Position numbers and translations under genes: made by a program. This document shows positions 35,768 to 45,106 of a DNA stretch of 64,000 nucleotides, piece after piece. The notes under the pieces are model-generated. The model was given only the letters and a program-made list of their open reading frames with translations. It was not told the origin of the DNA and did not search any database. Source of the DNA: Telluribacter roseus (GTDB taxonomy: Bacteria; Bacteroidota; Bacteroidia; Cytophagales; Spirosomataceae); the NCBI RefSeq assembly GCF_017355915.2, contig NZ_JAFEUV020000005.1:62001-126000 (forward strand). Reading direction: 5' to 3'. Numbering within the stretch: position 1 is the stretch's first letter; each line of letters opens with the position of its first letter.

Positions 35768-37072
35768 TTGGAACTAATCATCATACTAGTATTGGTGCTC
35801 CTCAATGGCGTGTTTTCAATGTCGGAGATTGCACTGGTATCTTCCCGGAAGTCCCGCCTTGAGGCATATCTGCGTAATGGCAACAAGAAAGCCAAAGCCG
35901 CTCTTGACTTAGCCAACTCCCCCAATCGTTTTCTTTCTACTGTTCAGATTGGTATAACACTGATCGGTATCCTGACCGGTGTGTACAGCGGGGACAAACT
36001 CACTTCGGACCTGGAGGCCTCGCTGGCTGCCATACCGCTGATTAGTCCATACAGCCACCCGATCGCCGTAACGCTGGTCGTGCTGCTGATCACGTACCTG
36101 TCACTGGTACTGGGCGAGCTGGTACCCAAACGCATCGGAATGGCCAATCCTGAGGTCATAGCCATGAACCTGGCCAAGCCGATGAACATCCTTTCCAAGA
36201 TTACCATGCCGTTCATTGCCTTGCTGAGCTTTTCGAACGACCTGATCATCCGGATCCTGAATATCAAGCCCAGCGAGAGTTCGGTGACGGAAGAGGAGAT
36301 CAAGAGCCTGATCCAGGAAGGTACTACCGGAGGGGTATTCGAAGAGATAGAGCAGGAGATCGTACATAACGTGTTTCAGCTGGGCGACCGAAAGGTGACC
36401 TCCCTGATGACCAACCGGCAGGAGATCGTGTGGCTCGACATCGAGGATAGTGTAGAAGTGAACAAAGCCAAGGTATACGAAACTAAGCACGCCATATACC
36501 TCCTGTGCCGCGAAACGGTTGATGATGTGCTGGGACTGATCTACATTAAAGATCTTATCGGTGATAACATTGACGAAAATCTGGCTAATCTGAACGCCAT
36601 CAAGCGTGAGCCTCTGTTCCTGCCCGAAAACAACCGGGCGTATCAGGCCCTGGAGCGGTTCAAAGACCAGCGGGTATACTTTGGTATTATTGTAGATGAA
36701 TACGGCGGAGTAAAGGGCGTAGTGACGATGTACGATATCATGGACGTGCTGGTGGGGGATATATCCGAAGCCGATGAGTTCGAAGCCGAAATTACCCAGC
36801 GTGAGGATGGCAGCTACCTCATTGATGCGCAGCTTGCCTTCGACGACTTCCTGCACTACTTTGATATTACGCTGCCGGAGTCGGAGCGGAAGGAGCTGGT
36901 AGGATTTAATACTTTGGGAGGCTTTGTGCTGCATGTCCTGGAGGATATTCCGGTAACGGGAGAGAAGTTCAGCTGGAAACAGTTCGGCTTTGAGGTGGTT
37001 GATATGGATAAAAGCCGTATTGATAAGCTTTTGGTAACAGTAAATAAAGACGCAGATACCGACGACTACTAA
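35768..37072 (+). CDS. CorC/HlyC-type membrane protein (DUF21-CBS-CorC_HlyC)
   Basis: 434 residues beginning with a TTG codon at 35768: ELIIILVLVLLNGVFSMSEIALVSSRKSRLE is the family start, and the nearby ATG at 35760 is out of frame. Residues about 1-190 are the DUF21/CNNM membrane domain; a CBS pair follows (MTNRQEIVWLDIED, YIKDLIGDN, GIIVDEYGGVKGVVTMYDIMDVLVGD), and the C-terminal CorC_HlyC domain (about 345-430). Members are linked to magnesium or cobalt efflux; the older name hemolysin is not informative. pyrE starts within the stop codon. Confidence 0.92.
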   Translation: MELIIILVLVLLNGVFSMSEIALVSSRKSRLEAYLRNGNKKAKAALDLANSPNRFLSTVQIGITLIGILTGVYSGDKLTSDLEASLAAIPLISPYSHPIAVTLVVLLITYLSLVLGELVPKRIGMANPEVIAMNLAKPMNILSKITMPFIALLSFSNDLIIRILNIKPSESSVTEEEIKSLIQEGTTGGVFEEIEQEIVHNVFQLGDRKVTSLMTNRQEIVWLDIEDSVEVNKAKVYETKHAIYLLCRETVDDVLGLIYIKDLIGDNIDENLANLNAIKREPLFLPENNRAYQALERFKDQRVYFGIIVDEYGGVKGVVTMYDIMDVLVGDISEADEFEAEITQREDGSYLIDAQLAFDDFLHYFDITLPESERKELVGFNTLGGFVLHVLEDIPVTGEKFSWKQFGFEVVDMDKSRIDKLLVTVNKDADTDDY

Positions 37073-37725
37073 TGATTGAAACACAAGAAACTACAGCCCG
37101 GAAAGTGGCTGAGATGCTTCTGGAAGCCAAAGCCATTAAACTAAGCCCTGATCAGCCTTTTCAGTGGAGCTCCGGCTGGATGTCACCTATTTATTGTGAT
37201 AACCGGGTGGCCCTTTCGTACCCTGACATTCGTACCTATATCAAAGAAGCACTGGCCAATCTGGTACGTGAACACTACCCTAATGCCGAAGCCATTGCCG
37301 GCGTAGCTACGGCCGGTATAGCGCAGGGAGCTCTGGTAGCTGATCTGCTGGATCTGCCCTTTGCCTACGTTAGGCCTGAGCCCAAAAAGCACGGTATGGG
37401 CAATCAGATAGAAGGCCGCCTGGAAAGGGGACAAAAGGTAGTACTGATGGAAGATTTGATCTCTACGGGTGGTAGTTCGCTGAAAGTGGTAGATGCCCTG
37501 CGTCAGGAGGGGGTAGAAGTAGTAGGTATGATCGCCATATTTACCTACGGATTTGATACCGCAGTGGCTAATTTTCAGGACAAAGGCGTGTCGTATAAAG
37601 TACTTAGTACCTACAACCACCTGATCAATGCCGCGCTGGAAAAGCAGTACGTTACCGAAGATCAGCTGCTCAACCTCTCTGACTGGCGGAAAGCCCCGGA
37701 TACCTGGGGACGTGTAGCTGGTTAA
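37072..37725 (+). CDS. pyrE: Orotate phosphoribosyltransferase
   Basis: 217-residue PyrE; it transfers phosphoribosyl from PRPP to orotate in UMP synthesis. The PRPP loop is VVLMEDLISTGGSSLKV, and the flexible-loop region carries RPEPKKHGMGNQIEG. The start ATG shares one base with the stop of the CorC-like gene, so the two are translationally coupled. A strong terminator follows. Confidence 0.95.
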   Translation: MIETQETTARKVAEMLLEAKAIKLSPDQPFQWSSGWMSPIYCDNRVALSYPDIRTYIKEALANLVREHYPNAEAIAGVATAGIAQGALVADLLDLPFAYVRPEPKKHGMGNQIEGRLERGQKVVLMEDLISTGGSSLKVVDALRQEGVEVVGMIAIFTYGFDTAVANFQDKGVSYKVLSTYNHLINAALEKQYVTEDQLLNLSDWRKAPDTWGRVAG

Positions 37726-37755
37726 AGTAGAATCCTATATAAGTAGTTAAATAGC

Positions 37756-37790
37756 AACAAAAGCCTGAGCATCAAGCTCAGGCTTTTGTT
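37756..37790. terminator. Bidirectional terminator between pyrE and the aldo/keto reductase
   Basis: A 15-base perfect stem (37756-37770 with 37776-37790), five-base loop ATCAA, with A-rich and T-rich ends. Confidence 0.9.
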
Positions 37791-37810
37791 ATCAGGTACA
37801 TGTATGATTA

Positions 37811-38833
37811 TTACTTCCTGTGGTTATCCAGGCTGTAGTACATGCTGCCAAAGGCATTCTCCTTCACTCCGTCGGAGCTGAGGAAGTCATGGGGGAAGCC
37901 CATCTCGATCTTGCTTACTTCATTTAGCTTTTGCATGTGCTCATCTGGTAGCTGGAACGACAGACAGCCCAGTGAGTCGTTGAGCTGGGTAGTGGTGCGG
38001 GCACCAATAATCGGGACCATCACCTGATCGCGCTGGCGGGTCCAGTTGATGGCTACCTGAGCCGGAGTTACGCCCAGTTCGGTGGCAATATCTACGACGG
38101 ACTGCGCAATCACCATACTCTGCTCGCTCCGGCGCGCGCTGCCTTCGGTGATACGGCCGGTTTCGCCTTTCAGGTACTTTCCGGTCAGTACACCGCCTCC
38201 AATGGCTCCCCAGGGAGTCACCGCCAGATCCAGCGCTTTAGCCATCGGTAGCAGGTCACGCTCCGGCGTCCGTTGAATGAGTGAATATTCAATCTGCAGG
38301 GCTACGAAGGGATTCCATCCCCGGAAGTCGGCGATTGTATTGGCTTGAGATACGATCCAGGCCGGCGTATCCGAAATACCTATGTAGTGCACCAGCCCCT
38401 GGCTGATCAGATCATCCAAGCCCCGCATGACTTCCTCGACGGGCGTTGTAAAATCCCACATATGTACCCACAGCAGGTCCAGATAAGAGGTCTTGAGTCG
38501 CTTGAGGCTTTCCTGAACCGAGCGGACCAGGTTTTTGCGGTGGTTGCCCGCGAAGTTAAGGTCGTTGTTGCGGTCTTTGAGGGTGTACTTGGTGGCCAGT
38601 ACCCAGTGGTCGCGGTCGGCTTCAATAAAATCCCCCAGAAAACGCTCCGAAGTACCTCCCGTATAGAAGTTAGCGGTGTCAATAAAATTACCTCCGGCGT
38701 TACCGAATGCTTCAAACATCTTGAGGGATTCCTCCTGATCGGCCCCCCAGCCCCATTCGGTACCGAAAGTCATCGTTCCCAGGCATAGTTCCGATACTTT
38801 TAATCCAGAACGCCCAAGTAGCTTATATCTCAT
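37811..38833 (-). CDS. Aldo/keto reductase
   Basis: 340-residue NADPH-dependent aldo/keto reductase. The (beta/alpha)8 signature elements are NFIDTANFYTGGTSE (Asp and Tyr), WVLATKYTLK (Lys) and DLLWVHMWD (His) of the catalytic tetrad, with GGVLTGKYL and cofactor-binding GARTTTQL near the end. It belongs to the YajO/Tas-like general group. The substrate is unknown. It is monocistronic. Confidence 0.92.
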   Translation of the reverse strand: MRYKLLGRSGLKVSELCLGTMTFGTEWGWGADQEESLKMFEAFGNAGGNFIDTANFYTGGTSERFLGDFIEADRDHWVLATKYTLKDRNNDLNFAGNHRKNLVRSVQESLKRLKTSYLDLLWVHMWDFTTPVEEVMRGLDDLISQGLVHYIGISDTPAWIVSQANTIADFRGWNPFVALQIEYSLIQRTPERDLLPMAKALDLAVTPWGAIGGGVLTGKYLKGETGRITEGSARRSEQSMVIAQSVVDIATELGVTPAQVAINWTRQRDQVMVPIIGARTTTQLNDSLGCLSFQLPDEHMQKLNEVSKIEMGFPHDFLSSDGVKENAFGSMYYSLDNHRK

Positions 38834-38996
38834 AAGAAGTAAAAAGAGTAGATTGGAAATAGCGATTACTCCACAGTTAACAGATCAACCCCTGAAGTAG
38901 TTTGCGAATTTTTTTTACGTTCGTCAAGTTAAGTTGCCTTAGCCGCCAATTGTGGTTATATTGGATGAAATTTCCGTTAAAGTTTTGGCCTAACCC

Positions 38997-41138
38997 ATGA
39001 TCGACGTATCCCATCCATACTTTGATAATAACCTTAGCTGGCTTTCCTACAACTACCGGCTGCTGCTTGAGGCCAAAGACGATACCGTACCCGCCCGTGA
39101 GCGGCTGCGATTTCTGGCCATTTACTCCTACCATATCGATGAATTTTTTCGGGTGCGCATACCCAGCTTACTCGCTATGCGGGAGGTGAGTGCCGATATA
39201 CTCGAAAAATTGAATCTGTATCCGGAGCCACTGCTTGAGCACATCAACGAAACGGTCGAAAATCAGCTAAGTGAGTTTGGAGATGTACTGGCCTCCATGG
39301 TAGTACCTGACCTGAGGCAGCATGGGGTACACCTGTATTTCAAGGAGAACTTCAGTCCCGAACATCAGGAGTACGTTCGTAAATATTTTGTCGATAAAGT
39401 TTACCGGTACATTCAGCCAGTATTCCTGAATGGCCGCCGGAGCTCCAAGATTACCCTTTTTGAGCCCAACCACCTGTACTTTGTGCTCAGGCTGGTAAGG
39501 CGGAGCGAGCCTAGTGAAGTATGGTATGCCTACGTCAATATCCCCTCCAAGCAACTGGGGCGCTTTGTAGAGCTACCCGATCAGGACGGGGCCAAGCAGG
39601 TAGCGTTTCTGGACGATATTGTCCGCTTCAATCTGCCGGATCTGTTTCCGGGCTACGAGGTCCTTGACTGCTTTGCCGTCCGGACGGAGCGGGATACGGA
39701 GCTGTCTTTTGAAGATGATTACCCACCGGCCATTGCTCAGAAAATAGCTAAACAGCTGGAAAAGCGTAATTTTATTCAGCCTCATCAGTTCTTCTATGAG
39801 ATGGGCATGCCCCTCGAAATGAAGGAGTACCTGGCCGCCCGCGTAGGGCTGATGATGTCCGAATTTCACGAGCGTGGTCGGTACCTGTACTACCAGGACC
39901 TGGCTACCTTCCCGACTATATTCAAGAAGCTGGATTATCCGGCTCAGAAGGCCGTTAGTCACGTTGAATTGCGACGGGGCGAATCGGTATTCGAAACGCT
40001 CCAGCGTAATGATCAGATGCTGCACTTGCCCTACCACTCATATGATCCGGTCGTGCGGTTTTTTAGTGAGGCCGCGGTAGATCCCTACGTGAGGGAGATT
40101 TTTGTTTCGTTGTACAAAATAAGCGCAAACTCGTTTATCGTCAACTCCCTGATTAGTGCGGCCCGCAACGGTAAGCGGGTAGTGACGTTCGTGGAGCTGA
40201 ACGCGAAGTTTGATATTCAGGAAAGTCTGCAGTGGGCCCGCAAGATGAAGGAGGCCGGGGTGAAGATTATATTCAGTATGCCCGGACTGAAGGTACATGC
40301 CAAGATAGCGCTGGTGAAGCGTAAGGTCAAGAAAGGGTGGGAGCGATACGCGTACCTGGGTACCGGGGGATTCTACCGCCTAACTTCCCGCGAATTTGTG
40401 GATCACGCGCTCCTGACCAGCCACCGCGACATTACCAATGAACTGGAGCTGCTGTTTGGCTACCTGAGTACCCGTGAAGAGCCCAAGAAATACAAGTACC
40501 TGCCCTTTAACTACCTGCAGGTTTCGCAGTTTAACGGTATTAAAAAGATCGTTGAACTCATAGATCGTGAAATAGCTAATAGCAAAGCCGGACTAAAGGC
40601 AGCCATTACCATCAAGCTCAACCAGCTACAGGACCAGATGCTGATAGGAAAGCTGTACCAGGCGGGCAGGGCAGGGGTAGAGGTCAATATCATCGTCAGC
40701 GATTGCTGTTGCCTGATCCCCGAGCTACCAACGATCAGTGACAATATCACTGTTATACGGCTGGTGGACCGGTACCTGGAGAACACCCGCATTCTCCATT
40801 TCTTTAACCGGGGCAAAGATGAGATTTTCCTTTCGAGCGGTGACTGGACCTACCGTAACCTACACCGGCGCATTGACGTGACGTACCCTCTCCTGGATGA
40901 GTACCTCAAGTCGCAGATAAAGCAGGTACTTAAAAACTACCTGACTGATAACCAGAAAGCAGTGCGGCTGGATACCTACCAGCACAATGTACAGCTTACA
41001 AGTGAGGGTACCGGTACCAAAGTACGGGCGCAGGAAGCCAACTATCGCCTCACCGAGCGCCTGGAACACCGTACCCCTAGTCTTTTTCCGGAGGTAAGCA
41101 CCGGAAAGGCAGTGGCTACCGTACCGGAAAATGTATAG
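38997..41138 (+). CDS. ppk1: Polyphosphate kinase 1
   Basis: 713-residue PPK1; it reversibly polymerises the gamma-phosphate of ATP into inorganic polyphosphate. Layout: N domain (NNLSWLSYNYRLLLEAKD), head domain, and two phospholipase-D-like catalytic domains. The autophosphorylated histidine is His434 in GLKVHAKIALVK; the second active-site histidine is His601 in TRILHFFNRGKDEIF, followed by GDWTYRNLHRRID. The start is ATG 38997. The SRAP gene follows after 20 bases and may be co-transcribed. Confidence 0.95.
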   Translation: MIDVSHPYFDNNLSWLSYNYRLLLEAKDDTVPARERLRFLAIYSYHIDEFFRVRIPSLLAMREVSADILEKLNLYPEPLLEHINETVENQLSEFGDVLASMVVPDLRQHGVHLYFKENFSPEHQEYVRKYFVDKVYRYIQPVFLNGRRSSKITLFEPNHLYFVLRLVRRSEPSEVWYAYVNIPSKQLGRFVELPDQDGAKQVAFLDDIVRFNLPDLFPGYEVLDCFAVRTERDTELSFEDDYPPAIAQKIAKQLEKRNFIQPHQFFYEMGMPLEMKEYLAARVGLMMSEFHERGRYLYYQDLATFPTIFKKLDYPAQKAVSHVELRRGESVFETLQRNDQMLHLPYHSYDPVVRFFSEAAVDPYVREIFVSLYKISANSFIVNSLISAARNGKRVVTFVELNAKFDIQESLQWARKMKEAGVKIIFSMPGLKVHAKIALVKRKVKKGWERYAYLGTGGFYRLTSREFVDHALLTSHRDITNELELLFGYLSTREEPKKYKYLPFNYLQVSQFNGIKKIVELIDREIANSKAGLKAAITIKLNQLQDQMLIGKLYQAGRAGVEVNIIVSDCCCLIPELPTISDNITVIRLVDRYLENTRILHFFNRGKDEIFLSSGDWTYRNLHRRIDVTYPLLDEYLKSQIKQVLKNYLTDNQKAVRLDTYQHNVQLTSEGTGTKVRAQEANYRLTERLEHRTPSLFPEVSTGKAVATVPENV

Positions 41139-41158
41139 CGACTAAAACCCGCAAGGCC

Positions 41159-41896
41159 ATGTGTTACCATAACTCCTTAGATGCTACAGTCGAAGAACTG
41201 GCCAAACGATACAAGGCTGAGGTAGCAGGTCTAACAGACTACCAGCCAGCCTACCATACCAGTGGATTTGAGTTTGGTAAGTGGCCGGTCCTGACATCGG
41301 CCCGACCCGATCAGTTACAGTACCTGCGGTGGGGGCTCCTGCCGCACTGGGTCAAGGATGCTACCAAAGCGCGCCAGCTCCAGAGCAGTACCCTGAATGC
41401 CCGTTGTGAGTCACTTCACGAAAAGCCGGCTTACCGGGAGTCGTACCGGAAGGCCAGACGCTGCCTCATTCCCTCCACCGGATTTTTTGAGTGGCAGAAG
41501 GTGGGGAAGAAGAAGTACCCCTATTACGTATCGCTGACCAGCACCAGGATATTCTCGATGGCGGGGCTTTGGGATGAGTGGACAGACCAGGAAACAGGAG
41601 AGGTTATACAGACCTATACCATGATTACTATTCCGGCTAATCCGCTTATGGCTCGTATTCATAATACCAAAGAGCGAATGCCGGCCATACTGACACCCGA
41701 AAACGAAAGTAAGTGGCTGAACCCGGATACAAGCGACGAAGAGCTTAAAGAGGTGCTACTGCCTATATCGGACACTGTCATGCAGGCTTACACTGTTAGT
41801 CCGCTGGTAACGTCACATACTGCTGATAGTAACACAAGGGCTGTGATCCAACCGTATTCCTATCCGGAGCTTACCCATCAGCAATCGTTGTTTTAA
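41159..41896 (+). CDS. SOS-response-associated peptidase (SRAP/YedK/HMCES)
   Basis: 245-residue SRAP protein; Cys2, exposed after removal of Met1, forms a stable thiazolidine crosslink with abasic sites in single-stranded DNA. It starts MCYHNS. Other conserved pieces: LRWGLLPHWVKD, TLNARCESLHEKPAY, CLIPSTGFFEWQK (catalytic Glu), FSMAGLWDEW, and the TIPANPLMARIHNTKERMPAIL block. The C-terminal VTSHTADSN region is less typical. It is 20 bases after ppk1. Confidence 0.93.
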   Translation: MCYHNSLDATVEELAKRYKAEVAGLTDYQPAYHTSGFEFGKWPVLTSARPDQLQYLRWGLLPHWVKDATKARQLQSSTLNARCESLHEKPAYRESYRKARRCLIPSTGFFEWQKVGKKKYPYYVSLTSTRIFSMAGLWDEWTDQETGEVIQTYTMITIPANPLMARIHNTKERMPAILTPENESKWLNPDTSDEELKEVLLPISDTVMQAYTVSPLVTSHTADSNTRAVIQPYSYPELTHQQSLF

Positions 41897-41906
41897 ATAG
41901 ATGTAC

Positions 41907-41956
41907 CTCATCAAAAAGGGCAGAAAGCTTCGTGCTTCCTGCCCTTTTTGATGAGG
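41907..41956. terminator. Bidirectional terminator between SRAP and ROK genes
   Basis: CCTCATCAAAAAGGGCAG at 41907 onward pairs with the complementary CTGCCCTTTTTGATGAGG ending at 41956, with an imperfect inner stem (AAAGC / GCTTC) and a TTCG loop. Confidence 0.9.
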
Positions 41957-41967
41957 TTAACGCTGTA

Positions 41968-42894
41968 CTATTTGAAAGTAAGCATCGCCGCACCAAACAC
42001 TCCGGCTGAGTCACCCAGCTTGGGTCGCAGGATGGGAGTTTCGAAGCTATGGTTAAAGACGTACTTCGCTGCCCGTTTGGGGCCTTCGGTATAGAGTAGA
42101 TCAATGTTACCTACGCCACCACCCAATATAATTGCATCGGGATCCAGCACATTTACTATCACAGTAATGGCCTGTCCAAAGTACTCCAATAAACGCTCAA
42201 TAGTCTCGGTAGCATGGGGATCGTTGCCTTCGTGGTATCTTTCTACGATCTGGGGGAGTTTGAGCGCTGTACCGCTCTTTTCCTGGTAGTAACGCTGTAA
42301 GGCCGGTCCCGATAGTACTTGTTCAACACAGCCGCGCTTGCCGCAGTAGCAGTCGTAGCCGTCCGGCTCAAGTATATTATGTCCCCATTCGCCACCAATC
42401 CCCTGCATCCCGTTCAGCACGAAGGGCTGGCCATCGTTGCCACGGAGTACAATACCTCCCCCGACGCCCGTACCCATGATCACCCCAAATACCGATCTGA
42501 AATTAGGAGCCACGTCTTTTACGCCTCCCATCAGCGCTTCGGCCAGGGCAAAGCAGTTGGCGTCGTTGGCAATGGCTATCGGCATGCCCAGTTTGGCCTC
42601 AAGGTCTTTATGCATGGGCATCCCGTTGAGGGAGGTAGTGTTGCAGCCCTTCATTGTCTGGCGACCGGGATCCACCGTACCGGGAGTACCAATGCCCAGC
42701 AGGTCAGGTTGGTAGCCTGTTTCGGCTTTCATGATGTCTACCAGCGTAGCAATACGCCCCATGATATGTTCATACCCTTTATGAGATTCGGTGTCAATGC
42801 GGTGACGGAATACAACCGCATCGGGCGATGGACTTGATAGTATTACACCTTCTACTTTGGTACCCCCCAAGTCAATTCCCCAGTAAGTTTGCAT
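41968..42894 (-). CDS. ROK-family sugar kinase
   Basis: 308-residue ROK protein without an N-terminal helix-turn-helix, so a sugar kinase rather than a repressor. ATP-binding start: YWGIDLGGTKVEGVIL; zinc motif CYCGKRGCVEQVLSG; GTGVGGGIVL (phosphate 2). It most likely phosphorylates glucose or a related hexose; fructokinase and N-acetylmannosamine kinase are alternatives. Monocistronic and divergent from the peroxiredoxin gene. Confidence 0.9.
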   Translation of the reverse strand: MQTYWGIDLGGTKVEGVILSSPSPDAVVFRHRIDTESHKGYEHIMGRIATLVDIMKAETGYQPDLLGIGTPGTVDPGRQTMKGCNTTSLNGMPMHKDLEAKLGMPIAIANDANCFALAEALMGGVKDVAPNFRSVFGVIMGTGVGGGIVLRGNDGQPFVLNGMQGIGGEWGHNILEPDGYDCYCGKRGCVEQVLSGPALQRYYQEKSGTALKLPQIVERYHEGNDPHATETIERLLEYFGQAITVIVNVLDPDAIILGGGVGNIDLLYTEGPKRAAKYVFNHSFETPILRPKLGDSAGVFGAAMLTFK

Positions 42895-43012
42895 ATGTGT
42901 AGTAGTTCAAAAAATAAAACGAATCTAATCATGAAGAAACCATAGCCGGGTAGGGCTGGTTCTTGCATATAAACATACGAATCATACCCAAAACACAAAA
43001 ATCATTTCTATA

Positions 43013-43480
43013 ATGGCACTCAAAAAGGGCGAAAAGGCCCCTTCCTTCAGACTTTACAATACAGACAGAAAAGAAATAACCCTGGAAGATTTCCGGGGCA
43101 AAAACCTGATCATTCATTTCTTCCCTCTGGCATTTACCGGTACCTGTACCACCCAGCTTTGTACCATGCGGGACAATCTTTCGATTTATCAGAACCTGAA
43201 TGCAGAGGTAATAGGTATCTCGGTTGACTCTCCCTTTGCCCTGGCGCGATTCAAAGCTGATCAAAACTATAACTTTGATTTACTGTCAGATTTCAACCGG
43301 GAGGCATCCCAGGCTTACGGGGCTTATTATGAAGAATTCGTATTAGGTCTTAAGGGAATATCCAAACGGGCGGCCTTTGTAGTAGATAAAGAAGGAGTAG
43401 TACAATATGTAGAAATTTTAGACAATGCCGGAGAACTTCCGAATTTCGGTGCTCTTAAGGATACATTAGAAGCTATATAG
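43013..43480 (+). CDS. Peroxiredoxin, BCP/PrxQ-like
   Basis: 155-residue AhpC/TSA-fold peroxiredoxin. The peroxidatic cysteine is Cys45 in FPLAFTGTC (PxxxTxxC), and Cys50 (CTTQLC) is five residues later, the alpha-2 resolving arrangement of BCP/PrxQ. It reduces peroxides, probably with thioredoxin. Other strands: AEVIGISVDSPFALARF, GISKRAAFVVDKEGVV. The upstream gene is divergent. A terminator-like inverted repeat lies after the stop, overlapping the next promoter. Confidence 0.9.
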   Translation: MALKKGEKAPSFRLYNTDRKEITLEDFRGKNLIIHFFPLAFTGTCTTQLCTMRDNLSIYQNLNAEVIGISVDSPFALARFKADQNYNFDLLSDFNREASQAYGAYYEEFVLGLKGISKRAAFVVDKEGVVQYVEILDNAGELPNFGALKDTLEAI

Positions 43481-43503
43481 CTAATATGTAGATGGTTAGC
43501 AGG

Positions 43504-43600
43504 CAGGTGGGCTCCTTTACATGAGCTTATCAGTGTTAGACGCAGCAAAATAGCTTGAAAATAAAGGTTAACAGCGTTTGGAAAGCCCACCTGATTTTTT
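43504..43600 (+). terminator. Terminator-like inverted repeat with large loop after the peroxiredoxin gene
   Basis: CAGGTGGGCT (43504-43513) is the exact complement of AGCCCACCTG (43584-43593), followed by ATTTTTTT. The loop is 70 bases, unusual for a simple terminator; the right arm lies between the -33 and -7 boxes of the TetR promoter. Confidence 0.5.
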
Positions 43601-43607
43601 ATATTTG
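43578..43607 (+). promoter_or_regulatory. Promoter of the TetR-family gene
   Basis: TTG at 43578-43580 (within TTTG), 19-base spacer, TATATTTG at 43600-43607: an exact Bacteroidetes promoter. The start would be near 43614, 36 bases before the ATG. It shares bases with the inverted repeat at 43504-43593. Confidence 0.75.
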
Positions 43608-43649
43608 AAAGCAATTACTCTAATCCATCAAAAATACGAGAATTGCTGA

Positions 43650-44243
43650 ATGGGAATCATCGAACGCCGCGAACGCCTTAAAAAACAGGTACGTTCTGAC
43701 ATTGTTAAGACGGCAAAAGAAATTGCCCGTGAGGATGGCTGGCAAGCTGTCTCCATCCGAAAGATCGCCGATGTTATTGAGTACAGCCCCCCAATCCTTT
43801 ATGAGTATTTTGAGAGTAAAGACAAATTACTCGAAACGATACGTGCCGAAGGTTTTGCCGCGCTACGGGATGAATTTGAACGGATTAAGCATGTGTATCG
43901 TCAGCCTGAGAAACAACTGGCTGAAATCGCCCAGTGTATCTGGAATTTTTCGGTAGAGCAGCCTGAAGTATTTCAGGTAATGTTCAATCTGGAAGGGGCC
44001 TACTGCCAGTCCAAGCAGGTGTACATTCAGGAAATGAACATTATCAAGAACCCTGTGTGGGAGATGATCGCGACGCTTCGGCCCAAGTCCGGAGAAATGG
44101 TAACCAAGACGTATTACGAGTGGTGGTGCCTGACGTATGGTTTTATTAGTATCACAATGACAACACAGCCGCGCCATGCGATACCTCACGCTGAACCCAT
44201 CTATATGGAAGGTGTAAGGCGATTTATTCGCAGCGTAATGTAA
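43650..44243 (+). CDS. TetR-family transcriptional regulator
   Basis: 197 residues. The N-terminal helix-turn-helix (REDGWQAVSIRKIADVIEYSPPILYEYFESKDKLLETI) is a typical TetR DNA-binding domain; the ligand-binding half has no recognised specificity (WETF-type aromatic residues around 130-165). Its target is not adjacent in a divergent pair, as the upstream peroxiredoxin runs in the same direction; the serine acetyltransferase behind it is convergent. The 10-base dyad in its own promoter could be an autoregulatory site. Confidence 0.88.
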   Translation: MGIIERRERLKKQVRSDIVKTAKEIAREDGWQAVSIRKIADVIEYSPPILYEYFESKDKLLETIRAEGFAALRDEFERIKHVYRQPEKQLAEIAQCIWNFSVEQPEVFQVMFNLEGAYCQSKQVYIQEMNIIKNPVWEMIATLRPKSGEMVTKTYYEWWCLTYGFISITMTTQPRHAIPHAEPIYMEGVRRFIRSVM

Positions 44244-44244
44244 T

Positions 44245-44280
44245 AAAGAAAAAGGGACGCCTCCGCGTCCCTTTTTCTTT
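44245..44280. terminator. 16-bp perfect bidirectional terminator
   Basis: AAAGAAAAAGGGACGC (44245-44260) pairs with its exact complement at 44265-44280, loop CTCC. It separates the convergent TetR and serine acetyltransferase genes. Confidence 0.92.
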
Positions 44281-44281
44281 A

Positions 44282-45106
44282 TTAAGCTATCTGTTGTTTT
44301 ACTTCTACTTTGCTCTGGTGGTATACCTGTGAGTATGGCGGTACGCTCTTGGTAAGCCAGGCATTACCACCTATCACTGAGTCATGCCCGACTATGGTAT
44401 TACCACCCAGGATGGTGGCATTGGCGTACACCACTACATTATCTTCAATCGTAGGATGGCGCTTGTGTGAGGCCAGTGATTTGGCTACGTAAGTAGCCCC
44501 CAGCGTCACCCCCTGGTATATCTTCACATTGTTTCCTATGTGGGTAGTTTCTCCAATAACTACACCCGTACCATGGTCTATAAAGAAAGACTTACCGATG
44601 GTAGCACCCGGGTGAATATCAATACCGGTTTGGCCGTGGGCAAATTCAGTCAGCATACGCGGCAACAAGGGTACCCCGCAGGACATGAGCAGGTGAGCAA
44701 TCCGGTAAGATGCGATGGCCATGAAGCCCGGATAAATAGCAATGACCTCTTCAATACCTACCGAAGCAGGGTCATTATCCGTAATAGCCTGAGCATCCAT
44801 CATCAGCAGATCGTACGTGTCCGGTAGCTGTGAATAAAAGTCTTCAACGATTTCCTCCCGTTTGCGCTCAAGCTGGGGTTCCAGGGGTTTGAGAAGGCAA
44901 TCAAGCTGCTTCTGTAACTCCGTATAGGCTACAGGTAGTCGGGCTGAATTATAAGACTCCTTACAATCCTGGCAGATTGGGAAAAGAAAGTTGATCAAAC
45001 GCTGTAAAAAATGACCGCAATCGTGCCGGGAAGGCAATCGGTAGCGGTATTTTTGATTCTGATCGGCTAATCGCTGAAAGAAAATCTCTTGCTGTTCAAT
45101 AGTCAT
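44282..45106 (-). CDS. cysE: Serine O-acetyltransferase
   Basis: 274 residues, starting at ATG 45106 ([11 protein letters not shown]); a TTG 30 bases upstream is less likely. An N-terminal helical domain ([21 protein letters not shown]) is followed by the left-handed beta-helix: [44 protein letters not shown], with the conserved DHG-x-G and histidines. It acetylates serine for cysteine synthesis (EpsC/SAT type). The stop lies two bases from the terminator. A TATCTTTG box lies 56 bases upstream on the minus strand. Confidence 0.9.
   Translation of the reverse strand: MTIEQQEIFFQRLADQNQKYRYRLPSRHDCGHFLQRLINFLFPICQDCKESYNSARLPVAYTELQKQLDCLLKPLEPQLERKREEIVEDFYSQLPDTYDLLMMDAQAITDNDPASVGIEEVIAIYPGFMAIASYRIAHLLMSCGVPLLPRMLTEFAHGQTGIDIHPGATIGKSFFIDHGTGVVIGETTHIGNNVKIYQGVTLGATYVAKSLASHKRHPTIEDNVVVYANATILGGNTIVGHDSVIGGNAWLTKSVPPYSQVYHQSKVEVKQQIA

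Noticed and set aside
35760-35777. ATG at 35760 as the start of the CorC-like gene
   Set aside because: It is out of frame and meets a stop after five codons; TTG 35768 gives the family N-terminus.
38877-39134. 85-codon minus-strand frame at the ppk1 start
   Set aside because: Antisense to the ppk1 5' end, with no features of its own.
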